From assembly GCF_000591035.1 (NCBI RefSeq), contig NC_022521.1:1054001-1118000 (forward strand): a DNA stretch of 64,000 nucleotides, read 5' to 3'. The position numbers were made by a program, and so were the translations under genes. The stretch comes from Aeropyrum camini SY1 = JCM 12091 (GTDB lineage Archaea; Thermoproteota; Thermoprotei_A; Sulfolobales; Acidilobaceae). Position 1 is the stretch's first letter. Each line of letters begins with the position of its first letter. This document shows positions 16,999 to 25,461 of the stretch, piece after piece. The notes under the pieces were generated by a model. The model was given only the letters and a program-made list of their open reading frames with translations, made no database searches and was not told the origin of the DNA.

Positions 16999-17059
16999 GC
17001 TCCGCTACCCCCAGGTCCTCAGCCTGTATAGGAGGAGCTCCAAGCCCACCCCACCCATG

Positions 17060-17368
17060 CTATGGTTCTCCAGCCCCTCTTTCCCCCGGGGGGAGCATGA
17101 GACACTTGCAGTCTAGACAGCCCTTCTCCAGGTGTCCCACATCTATAATGCATGAGGCCAGGGGTTCGCCTCCCACGGTGTAAAGCCGAATTACAACCTT
17201 GCCGTCCTCAACTCCAGCTTCGGCCTTGCCAGGAAGGCAGCAAAGCCTGGAGACCTTCACCACATGCTCGCCGCCCTTGTATACAAGTGTTATTGTGGCC
17301 TCGTAGGTGTCGCCCGTGGAATGGCCCCTCACATCCTTAACGGCAACCTCTCCGGCCAAGAGACTCAA
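17060..17368 (-). CDS. Small cysteine-containing unknown protein
   Basis: A 102-residue protein of alternating beta strands (YEATITLVYKGGEHVVKVSRLCC, KVVIRLYTVGG, SCIIDVGHL) with a Cys-Cys pair in the middle and a KGCLDCKCL cluster near the C-terminus that could bind a metal or Fe-S cluster. I do not recognise the family. Codon use matches neighbours. Its start codon is near 17368 and it is preceded by a 213-base gap containing a structured element. Reality as a gene is likely but not certain. Confidence 0.6.
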   Translation of the reverse strand: MSLLAGEVAVKDVRGHSTGDTYEATITLVYKGGEHVVKVSRLCCLPGKAEAGVEDGKVVIRLYTVGGEPLASCIIDVGHLEKGCLDCKCLMLPPGERGAGEP

Positions 17369-17454
17369 CCCCTATATTATAGGGATTCAGGCAGGGCCTA
17401 TCCTCTTTTCCGTCACCAGATTAGGAGTATATTTTAGGTTGAGGCGCGCACCGA

Positions 17455-17540
17455 CGGATCCCCGCTTCACCCTATCTCCCGCGTGGCGCGCGGGCGTCTG
17501 CGGGGCGGAGGTCCCAATACTATTTCCATAGGGGCTCCCG
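17455..17540 (+). ncRNA. Candidate structured RNA (nested GC hairpins)
   Basis: In the 213-base gap 17369-17581, CCCCGC (17460-17465) pairs with GCGGGG (17500-17505), and inside it CCCGCG (17478-17483) pairs with CGCGGG (17489-17494) around a five-base loop, leaving an asymmetric internal loop of 12 and 5 bases. A TATA-like TATATTTTA (about 17429-17437) lies the right distance upstream for plus-strand transcription. No tRNA, 5S or C/D features were found. The fold resembles a guide-RNA pocket but the ACA box expected of an H/ACA RNA is missing. Confidence 0.3.
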
Positions 17541-17564
17541 ACGGCATATAACGGTTTTGAGGAG

Positions 17565-17582
17565 GCTTCCCTTACGGGAAGC
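17565..17582 (-). terminator. Hairpin at the 3' end of the 152-residue ORF
   Basis: GCTTCCC-TTAC-GGGAAGC is a perfect seven-base-pair stem with a four-base loop placed immediately at and after the stop codon of the minus-strand gene. It lacks a strong T-run on the minus strand, so it may act as an RNA 3'-end stabiliser rather than a terminator. Confidence 0.4.
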
Positions 17583-18040
17583 TAATACTCTTCTTCGAGT
17601 TCTTTGATTATCTTTTCTAGCTCCTCGTTGCTTGTCTCTCCGTTGCCATAGAACCTCTCGAACCACTCCATGAAAACGTGGAATGCTATGCCCACGTCAA
17701 TCTCATACTGGTTTAGTATATAGGGGAGGACGGGGGTGAAGCCGAACACCTCCTCAACGTTCTTACCATAGTCTACAGCCTCCATAACAATCTTATCCAC
17801 AAGCTCGTCACCAACCGCCACAGCCTTATCCCCTTGCTCGCTCAGCACTATCTTACCGTTATCCATCCTGATATACCCTTTTTTAGCTAGCGACTCCAAC
17901 ACAGCATCTATCACTTCGTCGTCAAGAAATATGGAGTCATAGAGCTTTCCAATCCTGTTAATCCCCGTCTTCTTTATAGTAACCAGCATCAGAAGTTCCT
18001 TGATGCTCAGTCCGTGTAGAGGCTCGTAGAGTGACAACAC
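17582..18040 (-). CDS. Winged-helix-like unknown protein
   Basis: A 152-residue acidic protein. The first 75 residues look like a winged helix (ELLMLVTIKKTGINRIGKLYDSIFL, then VIDAVLESLAKKGYIRMDNGKIVLSEQGDKAV, a recognition helix followed by a beta wing). The rest is helical and ends in an EEEY-rich acidic tail. It may be a DNA-binding regulator or an antitoxin-like small protein; no partner gene is visible. The codon composition is slightly more AT-rich than its neighbours. Upstream TATA-like TCTATTTATG lies near 18100. Confidence 0.65.
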   Translation of the reverse strand: MLSLYEPLHGLSIKELLMLVTIKKTGINRIGKLYDSIFLDDEVIDAVLESLAKKGYIRMDNGKIVLSEQGDKAVAVGDELVDKIVMEAVDYGKNVEEVFGFTPVLPYILNQYEIDVGIAFHVFMEWFERFYGNGETSNEELEKIIKELEEEY

Positions 18041-18361
18041 TAACCCCCATTCAATACTATAGACTACTAATGCTACTTAGAGTTTTATCCACATAAATAG
18101 ACAGGGTTTGGTAATTCCTTTTTAAATGTTCATACCGGTATATTCCGCTGGAAAAGCCATAGGTGAAATAGGGTCCAGGCTCTCCTAAGAGGTTAACAGT
18201 CGAGGTGGGCGCACCGCACTTTTAAAGAGCATCCCGTATTATACCTGGCGGGAGCCCGTGCCGCTGTGTTAGAGAGCACTCACATGAACATAACCCAGCC
18301 GCCGGGTTGAGGGTTGAGAAAACCTTGTCGCAATGACATTGAAAGGGGTAGGTGAGGCGGT
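18041..18361. other. Intergenic region
   Basis: 321 bases without a credible gene. The part next to 18041 is AT-rich and carries minus-strand promoter-like elements (TCTATTTATG, CATTTAAAAAGG near 18120-18130). A second TATA-like TCTTTAAAAG lies at 18221-18230 ahead of GC-rich sequence. I find no tRNA or C/D box pattern. Confidence 0.4.
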
Positions 18362-19894
18362 TTAGAGGTACTCCCAAATTCCGCGGCCTCTGTAGTTGTA
18401 GACTATTGTCTTCAACGCAGTCACATACTCTATGCTGTAGCCTATCCCCTCTCTCCCTATTCCCGAGTCCTTCCTCCCGCCGAAGGGGTAGTAGCCTATG
18501 CCGTGTCTTGGGTACTCGTTTATGTAGATAGCCCCTACCTCCAGGAATCTTATGAGCTTCCTTATCCTAGCCATGCTCTCCCCGAATATAGCGGCGTCGA
18601 GGCCATAACGCCTGCCGTTCGCGAGTTCTACGGCCTCGTCTAGGGTTGAGAAGCTGGTTATGAGGGCTACGGGGGCGAATACCTCGTCTTTGTATAGCTT
18701 TAGCTCCTTGAGTATACTCTTATCCTCGACCTCTACTAGAGCTGGTGTTATGTATGTGTCGCCTATTCTCTCGCCTCCGTATAGTAGCTTTGCGCCCTTG
18801 GATACCGCCTCTTCAATCGCCTCAACCATGGCGTCAACAGCTTCTTTATCAATAAGCGGTCCCATGGTTGTGGATTCACTCCTCGGGTCTCCAACCTTTA
18901 CCTTTGAAAGCTCCTCTACTAGGAGTTTCTTCATCTCGCTGTAGACCGGCTCCTCGACGAGCACGAGCTTTATAGCGTCGCACCTCTGGCCAGCGTAGCT
19001 AGTTATACCCGTGGCTATCTTGGAAGCCGCCGACTTCAGGTCGGCGTCCGCCAATACTATAGCCGGGTCTCCCCCGCCCAGCTCCATTATCAGCTGTTTA
19101 ATGCCCGCGGACTGCATCACTTTGACGCCCGTCTCGCTGCTGCCTGTGAGGCTTATAACGCTTATCCTCCTGTCGGCGACTAGCCTCTCCGCCTCTGAGC
19201 CCTTTAGAGTTGCAACCATGAGCGACTCTGGCGGGAACCCTGCCTCGATCGCTAGCCTAGCGAACATGATAACCGGTAGGGGGTCTGCGCTGGGAGGTTT
19301 CACTATGAAGGCGTTGCCTGGTATAGTGCTGTAGACAAACTTGTTTACAGTGTCGAATAGGGGGTAGTTGAAGGGTATTATGGCCAGTACAACACCGTAC
19401 GGCTCCCTCCTCACTATGCCCTCGCTCTCCAGAGTGTGCCTGTCCCAGTCTCCCGGCACGTACTCACCCTGGAGCTTTCTGAGGTCCAGGGCCGCCTTCC
19501 TGAGCCTATCTATACTAGCCTCAACCTCTCCCGCAGCCTGCTTCCGCGTCTTCCCAGCGTTAACTATGAGTACCTCCTCAAAGTCGCCTGCATTCTTTTC
19601 TAGCAGGTCGGCTATCCTGGACAGTATGTTTAGCCTCTTCTCTCCGGGGATGTCCCTTATCCTCCTCCTCCCCAACCTATAGACGACGTCAACACCCTTC
19701 TCTATGGCTCCGGCATCGAGCCTAGACACCTTCGCTATTATACTCCCGTCAATCGGGCTCTTAACCACCGCTAGGCTGTCCGTCAAAACCCAGCTTCCGG
19801 CTACGAAGGTTTTAAAGACACCTACTTCTCCTTCCCTCTCGACGATGTCCTCGAAGAGAGGGCTCCTAAGTTCTAGGGAAGCCTTATGGTTCAA
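18362..19894 (-). CDS. gapN: Non-phosphorylating glyceraldehyde-3-phosphate dehydrogenase (GAPN-like aldehyde dehydrogenase)
   Basis: NAD(P)-dependent aldehyde dehydrogenase; archaeal homologues oxidise glyceraldehyde 3-phosphate directly to 3-phosphoglycerate in the modified Embden-Meyerhof pathway. The 510-residue protein shows VLAIIPFNYPL, the cofactor-binding LTGSSETGVKVM, ELGGGDPAIV with the general base Glu, YAGQRCDAIK with the catalytic Cys, and EVFAPVALI. Similarity to crenarchaeal GAPN is judged from the N-terminal FVAGSWVLTD and the C-terminal YPRHGIGYYPFGG region. TTG start at 19894 follows a GGAGGTGAG site (forward 19901-19912) and a minus-strand TATA (19935-19942). Confidence 0.9.
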   Translation of the reverse strand: MNHKASLELRSPLFEDIVEREGEVGVFKTFVAGSWVLTDSLAVVKSPIDGSIIAKVSRLDAGAIEKGVDVVYRLGRRRIRDIPGEKRLNILSRIADLLEKNAGDFEEVLIVNAGKTRKQAAGEVEASIDRLRKAALDLRKLQGEYVPGDWDRHTLESEGIVRREPYGVVLAIIPFNYPLFDTVNKFVYSTIPGNAFIVKPPSADPLPVIMFARLAIEAGFPPESLMVATLKGSEAERLVADRRISVISLTGSSETGVKVMQSAGIKQLIMELGGGDPAIVLADADLKSAASKIATGITSYAGQRCDAIKLVLVEEPVYSEMKKLLVEELSKVKVGDPRSESTTMGPLIDKEAVDAMVEAIEEAVSKGAKLLYGGERIGDTYITPALVEVEDKSILKELKLYKDEVFAPVALITSFSTLDEAVELANGRRYGLDAAIFGESMARIRKLIRFLEVGAIYINEYPRHGIGYYPFGGRKDSGIGREGIGYSIEYVTALKTIVYNYRGRGIWEYL

Positions 19895-20250
19895 GCTTTG
19901 GACTCACCTCCACATACTAAGTACTCTAACCCAGTATAAATTAGAGGGTTGGCAGCTGTCATGAAGCGGCAAAAGCTGAAGTGGGAGCCAGGCAGCAATA
20001 CTTACGGAAAAACCCACTTATATTCGCTTCCCCCCTTTTCCCTGGGATAGCAGGCGGGAGTATAGACAAAGGCCTATTACTGCTAATTGAAAGTTTTGTT
20101 CGACACGCAGGGATTAGACGCTAATTTTTGGTTTCCATAGCTTCCCTTAGGGGGTGCGACCCCTTTTGTCCCCGCGTCCTGACTATTTTCATGGAGTATT
20201 ACTGGAGGGATGGTGGGGCTACGGTGGGTCTAAGTGTTAGTGGGGTGGGA
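19895..20250. promoter_or_regulatory. Divergent promoter region gapN / zinc-ribbon gene
   Basis: 356 bases. The gapN side holds a clear TATA element ATTTATAC (minus, 19935-19942) and ribosome site. The plus-strand side has a GGGG-TGCGA-CCCC hairpin followed by TTTT (about 20153-20169) and a GGGGTGG ribosome site at 20242-20248. An in-frame extension of the zinc-ribbon ORF back to 20128 covers part of it, but that extension has no good start signal. Confidence 0.45.
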
Positions 20251-20586
20251 GTGATAACCCTGGTCTGCTCCAAATGTAATTTTAAGCTCTATTGGTACGT
20301 GATAGGTGATAAGAGCAATAGAAACAAGTTCAGCGGGCCTCCCGTCCCGTCTAAGGCTCTGGCGGGCTATGACAATGCTCAGTGCCCTAGGTGCGAGTCG
20401 CCGCTCAGCATATCGAGGCCAAGGAGGATCAAGATCATGACCAGGGATGAGTTTGAGGAGGAGTATGTGGTTACCAAGTTTGAGGTCCTCAGGAGGACGA
20501 CGCTTGTCGAGGAGCATATAAAGAGGCAGATCCAGCCGATTGCAGGGGTTGAAACGGGAGAGGCTGCCTCCGGCCTCAACTTCTAG
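20251..20586 (+). CDS. Small zinc-ribbon protein
   Basis: A protein of about 112 residues with two CxxC pairs, VCSKCNFKLYW at the N-terminus and AQCPRCESPL about 40 residues later, which should form one zinc ribbon. The C-terminal half is charged and helical (DEFEEEYVVTKFEVLRRTTLVEEHIKRQ). The open frame begins at 20128, but GTG at 20251 preceded by GGGGTGG puts the first Cys pair at the N-terminus, as is common. Function unknown; a nucleic-acid-binding role is suggested only by the zinc ribbon. The 3' end overlaps the convergent kinase-like gene by four bases. Confidence 0.75.
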   Translation: MITLVCSKCNFKLYWYVIGDKSNRNKFSGPPVPSKALAGYDNAQCPRCESPLSISRPRRIKIMTRDEFEEEYVVTKFEVLRRTTLVEEHIKRQIQPIAGVETGEAASGLNF

Positions 20587-21326
20587 CTCAGGCTCTTTTT
20601 CACCGCCTCCACTATATCGATATAGGTGGTTTCTCCGCAGCCTTCCCAATAGTATTTCTTAGCAAGGCTCCGGAACCTCTCACTCCGGACCAGGCTTAGG
20701 ATCCCAGGTATTCTTCTCGACAGGCCGGAGACTAGTTTCACCACGTTACCACAGCCTCTGGAGGCCGAGTCGTAGTCTATTATCACAGCCTTACTGGGGG
20801 TGAACAGGACGCTCCTCCATGGCCTATGGAGCTCCCCGTGGAGTATGCCCGCGGTGTCCAAGGCCCTGGCAGCCTCTATGGCGGCCAGTATGTGGCGAGG
20901 CCTCAGAAGCCCCTCCTCAGAGAGGTCCTCAAGGCTTGGGCCGAGAACGGGGGCCATGACTATATACTCCTCGCTGAAGTCGTAGACCTCAGGCCCTGCT
21001 CCCGCCAAGGCGGCCAAGGCAGCGGCCCTGGCCTCGGGCTCCAGGGTCTCCCGGCGAGAATCCCTCCTCCTAACCTTTAGAGCCGCAGCGGAGCCCCGCC
21101 AGTCGACGAGGAACACGACTCCAGCGTGACCCTTACCCAACAGGCTGCAGACCCTCTCAACACCAGCCTTCTCCAAAACCGCCGCTATCCAGCAGTCTCC
21201 CCGGGGCGGGTAACAGGTCTGGATCAGCTCCTGCAGTCCTCCAAGACATAGCGCACCCAGGGAGGAGTGGGGTCTCGAAGGGCTTCCAGCTGGCTGGGGA
21301 AACCGCAGCGGCCAGTCGACGGGCAT
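20583..21326 (-). CDS. Serine/threonine protein kinase-like protein (RIO/Bud32-related, COG2112 type)
   Basis: A compact kinase fold: glycine loop LLGKGHAGVVFLVDW, ATP-anchoring Lys in AAALKV, catalytic-loop equivalent ILHGELHRPWRSVLF and a metal-binding AVIIDYDSAS in place of DFG. These variants are usual for this archaeal family. The only in-frame ATG is at 21326, overlapping the CCA-enzyme gene by about 103 bases; no ATG, GTG or TTG lies between it and a TTG near 21174, which would remove only pre-kinase sequence. A true start nearer 21225 would need a rarer codon. It appears co-transcribed with cca. Substrate unknown. Confidence 0.8.
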   Translation of the reverse strand: MPVDWPLRFPQPAGSPSRPHSSLGALCLGGLQELIQTCYPPRGDCWIAAVLEKAGVERVCSLLGKGHAGVVFLVDWRGSAAALKVRRRDSRRETLEPEARAAALAALAGAGPEVYDFSEEYIVMAPVLGPSLEDLSEEGLLRPRHILAAIEAARALDTAGILHGELHRPWRSVLFTPSKAVIIDYDSASRGCGNVVKLVSGLSRRIPGILSLVRSERFRSLAKKYYWEGCGETTYIDIVEAVKKSLS

Positions 21327-22639
21327 ACTATCACCCTATACATCCTCGTCCCCGGGGGGAGGGGGAGCGTCTCGAGCGCCCTCTCTATATCAACTGCAGC
21401 CTTCCCTTTGTATAGCCTGGCCCCCGATAGGCTGCCGTCCTCCCCCACCCACACCCAACCCCCCTCCCCCAGCCTCTTCTCGGTGAAGCGAACGGCCCTC
21501 TCACTCTCCCAGGGCGGCGGCCCTGGCCTAGCCTCTATATGGTATCTGGATGGCGACTCCATGTGTATGTAAACTGCGGCCTCCGTAGCCTCGTCTGTGT
21601 AGAAGGCGTATGAGAGGGCTGGGTAGCCTCTTGCCCTGGCCGCTCTGAACAGCCGCTCGCCGATCCTCTTGATGCGCCCCCAGATAGCGTCCGGCGGGTG
21701 GTTAGAGTAGTCGCCGACCATAACAACCATAACGCCCGGCAGAGGCTTGATGCAGGGGTTGCGGGGTTGGAAGGCGTGGAAGAACTTTTGTGAGGGCTTC
21801 CGCATGAAAAGGTTTGCTGCGTGTACAAGCTCTGATAGCCTCTTTAGAGTGACGGAGGCTGCTGTGTTTCTAGAGGGGTCAACGGGGTCGGGGACTATCA
21901 TGGGGGAGTCTGGATACCTCCTGGCAAGCATGCCGAAGTCCGCCTTGCCGCCGGTTGTATCTATCATCACTGGAGGCCTCCAGGATGAGGCGGCCTTAAC
22001 CGCCTCCTCAAAGCCCCTGTAGTGTATTACAAGCACCTCAGCAAGGTAGCCTGAGAACCCTCCTACACGGGTTTCAGCGCCATAAACGCCCACCCCCTTG
22101 AGGAACGACTTGAACAGTAGTATATCGTCAACAAGCCACGGCTCCTCCTCCAGCCTGCTCCTCACGTACCTCGTGTGGAACGGCGTCCTCTCCACCCCCA
22201 TGGCCTCCCTCGGGTCTACGGCTAGCGGCGCAGGAACTATGTCTGCCTGCATACCCATGAGGGAGACTGTCGCGTATGGGTGCTCGCTGTACTTGAAATA
22301 GTAGGGCAGCCTCCCCCCCAGGCATGATCTAAGTATCTCTTCGCCTAGCCTCTTTATCTCCCCCCGCGGCGCGTCCAGTAGGAGGAAAACGTCTATCTCC
22401 CACTTGTCTCTAAGCAGCGTGCCCTTCGCTGCGCTCCCCACAAGCTCCACCCTATATCGGGGAGAGAGTAGCTTGAGGTCCTCGCAAGCTTCTAGAGCGT
22501 CCTTAACGATGTGGTAGAGCCTTCTGAGTATCGAAAGCTGGAGCCTTGTAGGCCTTATACCCTCCAGTACCTTCTCCCTCAACCCGCTAGGCAAGATACC
22601 CCTACTCTTGACGCCGTTCAACACCAGCGCCCCATCCAC
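21224..22639 (-). CDS. cca: Archaeal class I CCA-adding tRNA nucleotidyltransferase
   Basis: Adds or repairs the 3'-CCA of tRNA without a template. The 471-residue protein carries the nucleotidyltransferase signature VGSAAKGT followed by WEIDVFLLL (the catalytic Asp pair), then LMGMQADIVPA, and the archaeal tail domain ending VIVCPSTGRCGFPS. Length and domain order match archaeal class I enzymes. The three tRNA genes in this window already encode CCA, so a repair role is likely. It starts two bases after the thpR gene stop on the same strand, a pairing seen in many archaea. Confidence 0.96.
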   Translation of the reverse strand: MDGALVLNGVKSRGILPSGLREKVLEGIRPTRLQLSILRRLYHIVKDALEACEDLKLLSPRYRVELVGSAAKGTLLRDKWEIDVFLLLDAPRGEIKRLGEEILRSCLGGRLPYYFKYSEHPYATVSLMGMQADIVPAPLAVDPREAMGVERTPFHTRYVRSRLEEEPWLVDDILLFKSFLKGVGVYGAETRVGGFSGYLAEVLVIHYRGFEEAVKAASSWRPPVMIDTTGGKADFGMLARRYPDSPMIVPDPVDPSRNTAASVTLKRLSELVHAANLFMRKPSQKFFHAFQPRNPCIKPLPGVMVVMVGDYSNHPPDAIWGRIKRIGERLFRAARARGYPALSYAFYTDEATEAAVYIHMESPSRYHIEARPGPPPWESERAVRFTEKRLGEGGWVWVGEDGSLSGARLYKGKAAVDIERALETLPLPPGTRMYRVIVCPSTGRCGFPSQLEALRDPTPPWVRYVLEDCRS

Positions 22640-22641
22640 CG

Positions 22642-23211
22642 CTAACCCTGGTCTTGGGTGGCCTTGACCTCATAGAGAGTCTTGTAAATCGGTCCCTGCC
22701 TTGTGAGTATGCTCTGCTTCAGCCTTATACTTGAGACTTCAACGCTTCCCACCTCCACGTCGCCCATCTCCCTAAGGAGCTTCACGAGTGCGGGCAGGTT
22801 CCTAGCCCCCTTTATCCTCGCTAGAGTGACGTGGGGATGGAACTCCTGCCTCTCCGGGCTGAAGCCCATGCTTGAAAGGATCCTCTCCACCTCATCCCTT
22901 ATCCTCCTGAGGTCCTCGGCCCCAGCACTCACCCCCACCCACACCACCCGGGGCCTCTCCGGCCTGGGGAACGCTCCTAGCCCCCTAAGCTCTATCCTGA
23001 ACCTCCCGAACCTGATGGAGGCCAAACGCTCCCCAATCTCCGAGGCCACAGGCTCGCTTACCTCTCCTATAAACCTAAGCGTTATATGGAAATTCTCATC
23101 CTCAACAGTCTTCATAGGAACGCCCGTGTGGGCTATGGAGTCCCTAAGCCTAGCCAGCCGGCCTACTACCACCGGGTCTTCTATATCTACCGCGATAAAA
23201 ACCCTAACCAA
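22642..23211 (-). CDS. thpR: RNA 2',3'-cyclic phosphodiesterase (LigT/ThpR family)
   Basis: Two-histidine phosphoesterase acting on 2',3'-cyclic phosphates or 2'-5' linkages in RNA. Both HxTx motifs are present, HITLRFIG and HVTLARI, about 85 residues apart. The mature start VRVFIAVDIED fits TTG at 23211; an upstream TTG at 23247 is in frame and would add 12 residues. It is about 189 residues, normal for the family. It is tightly linked to cca, which supports a role in tRNA end processing or repair. Confidence 0.93.
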   Translation of the reverse strand: MVRVFIAVDIEDPVVVGRLARLRDSIAHTGVPMKTVEDENFHITLRFIGEVSEPVASEIGERLASIRFGRFRIELRGLGAFPRPERPRVVWVGVSAGAEDLRRIRDEVERILSSMGFSPERQEFHPHVTLARIKGARNLPALVKLLREMGDVEVGSVEVSSIRLKQSILTRQGPIYKTLYEVKATQDQG

Positions 23212-23335
23212 GGCCGTGTCCCAGTGATAAACACCCGGGGGGTCCAAGGATTTTTATCCATAACACAGACCGCCGGGGAGCCAGCCCCGCTTATCCCGCC
23301 AGCTGACAAATAGGATCCTGTGGGTTCAAGGTGCT

Positions 23336-25417
23336 ATGCTTCGCCGCCGCTCAAGCGGTAGGAGGAGGTGTTTCAAGCCGTCGTCCTTCATAGCCGTTCT
23401 TGCCGAGAAGCCTAAGGCGGCTGCCAAAATAGCGTACGCCCTGTCAGACGGCAGGGCGCCCTTGAGGTGCAGCGAGTACGGTGTTTCCTACTGGTTAGTG
23501 CGCAGGGATGGGGCCACAATAGTTGTGGCCCCCTCGGCTGGCCACCTCTTCGGCCCCCACTCGGAGTACAGGGGGTTCCCGGTGTTCCACTTCCAGTGGC
23601 GCCCGATTTTCGAGTTCGACAGGAGAGCAGGGTATCTTGCCAGGTTCTACCGCATGCTCTCCAGGATCCTCCCTGGAGCCATTCTCTACGTAAATGCGTG
23701 CGACTACGACATTGAAGGCAGCGTGATAGGCTTCAAGATAATAGAGGCGTTCGGAGACGTTACACGGGCTAAGAGGATGAAGTTCTCGACGCTAGCCCCC
23801 CAGGATATAAGGAGGGCGTATGCACGTATGGACCCCCTCGACGTGGAGATGATAGAGGCTGGCATGGCGAGAAGCGAGATGGATTGGCTGTGGGGGATAA
23901 ATGTGTCGAGGGCGCTAATGGAGGCGGCTAGGAGGGCAGCCGGCAAGAGGGTCATACTGAGCGCCGGGAGGGTCCAGAGCCCAACGCTAGTCGAGGCCTA
24001 TAGGAGGTGGAGGGAGATAAACCTCCACGTCCCCAAGGCCTCGGTGGCGGTGAAAATATCGGTCGAAAAGAGTGGGAGCGTTTTCGAGGCCAGGCCGCAC
24101 GGCTGGAAGCCACCCTCGCTGGATACAGCTAGGTCTTTGAAAAGCGAGTTTAGAAAGGACCCCTGGCTCGCCGTGGATGAGGTTAAGAGCGAGAAGGCCA
24201 GTATGAAGCCCCCGCCCGCTTTCAACCTGGGCGACCTCCAGAAGGAGGCGAACAGGATACTGGGCCTACCGCCCTTGAAGACGCAGAGCATAGCCGAGGA
24301 CCTCTATCTCGAAGCCCTCATAAGCTACCCACGCACCAACAGCCAGAAGCTGCCGCCATCAATAAACTACAAGTCTATAATCGACAAGCTCGCCAGAGGT
24401 CCCTTCGCCAGGGAGGCTGGAGAGCTTCTCAGAGAGACGGGAGGAGTGCTTAGGCCCGTCCAAGGGCCTAAGGAAGATCCTGCACACCCAGCTATACACC
24501 CCACCGGGGAGACGCCGAGCCGGAGCCTCTCCAGAGAGCATATGGCTGTATACGAGCTTATAGTCAGGAGGTTCCTGGCCGCTTTCAGCAGGAGCGCGAT
24601 AGTGGGGAAGTCTACGGTACTCCTGAGGGACTCGAGGGGTAGGGGTTGGAGGTCTGAGGGCATTAGGATAGAGGATCCCGGGTGGCTTAAGTACTACCAT
24701 TATAGCGCACCCCGAGAGAAGCTTCTACCCCCCCTGAATACGGGGGATCAGGCTAGAGTGGTTGGGGTTGACGTCAAGGTGGAGTGGAGCCAGTCTCCAG
24801 TTAGGCTAGACAAGGCCAGCCTGCTGAGGTGGATGGAGAGCGTTAACATAGGCACAGAGGGCACCAGGGCCAGGATCATAGAGACGCTGTACAAGCGGGG
24901 GTACCTCGAGGGGGCTAGAAAGTCTCAGGTCACACCGCTGGGGGAGGCCGTGGCCACCATAATCCAGACCCTCTTCCCCGAGCTCTCCAAGCCCGACCTC
25001 ACTAGGAGGTTCGAGGCCATGATAGAGGAGATACGCAGCGGCCGTAGAACAAGGATGGAGGTGGTAGAAGAGTCTAAAAAGGCTATATCCAGGCTTATAG
25101 AGAGTTTCCTCGAGCGGCTGGACTCTGCAGCAAGGGAGATAGGCGTTTCCCTCGGAAGCATAGAGGTGGATGAAACCTGCCACATATGCGGTAGGAGGGC
25201 TGTTTCGACAGTAGGGGGCTACAGCCTATGCAGCAACCATCTCGAGGCTTTTGAGAGGCTTAGGAAAGCACTGCCCAGAACTGCTTCGACACTATCCTCC
25301 ACCCCTAGAGAAGCCCTGGAGGCTATAGCTAGAAGCAGGTCCAGGGCGGGGTCCTGGGTGAGGGAGATAGCGGCTCTCGCTCTAGGCGATGAAAAGGTAT
25401 ACGAAGCCTTGCTATGA
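23336..25417 (+). CDS. topA: DNA topoisomerase IA (topoisomerase I/III type)
   Basis: Relaxes or decatenates DNA through a 5'-phosphotyrosyl intermediate. The 693-residue protein has a Toprim domain (VLAEKPKAA, then ACDYDIEGSVIG with the acidic DxDxE-type residues), SAGRVQSPTL, and the catalytic Tyr in ALISYPRTNSQ near residue 337, followed by HPAIHPTG. The helix EGTRARIIETLYKRGYLE also fits. Near the C-terminus a CHICG...CSNH cluster could bind zinc. It has no helicase half, so it is not reverse gyrase. ATG 23336 follows AAGGTG. A basic Arg-rich N-terminus precedes the Toprim. Confidence 0.95.
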   Translation: MLRRRSSGRRRCFKPSSFIAVLAEKPKAAAKIAYALSDGRAPLRCSEYGVSYWLVRRDGATIVVAPSAGHLFGPHSEYRGFPVFHFQWRPIFEFDRRAGYLARFYRMLSRILPGAILYVNACDYDIEGSVIGFKIIEAFGDVTRAKRMKFSTLAPQDIRRAYARMDPLDVEMIEAGMARSEMDWLWGINVSRALMEAARRAAGKRVILSAGRVQSPTLVEAYRRWREINLHVPKASVAVKISVEKSGSVFEARPHGWKPPSLDTARSLKSEFRKDPWLAVDEVKSEKASMKPPPAFNLGDLQKEANRILGLPPLKTQSIAEDLYLEALISYPRTNSQKLPPSINYKSIIDKLARGPFAREAGELLRETGGVLRPVQGPKEDPAHPAIHPTGETPSRSLSREHMAVYELIVRRFLAAFSRSAIVGKSTVLLRDSRGRGWRSEGIRIEDPGWLKYYHYSAPREKLLPPLNTGDQARVVGVDVKVEWSQSPVRLDKASLLRWMESVNIGTEGTRARIIETLYKRGYLEGARKSQVTPLGEAVATIIQTLFPELSKPDLTRRFEAMIEEIRSGRRTRMEVVEESKKAISRLIESFLERLDSAAREIGVSLGSIEVDETCHICGRRAVSTVGGYSLCSNHLEAFERLRKALPRTASTLSSTPREALEAIARSRSRAGSWVREIAALALGDEKVYEALL

Positions 25418-25461
25418 AGAAAGCCGAACCGCCCCGCGGACTCGAGGCCTGGTCTCAAGCC

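Noticed and set aside
20128-20250. Upstream part of the zinc-ribbon reading frame
   Set aside because: It contains a hairpin and lacks a start with a ribosome site; GTG 20251 is better supported.
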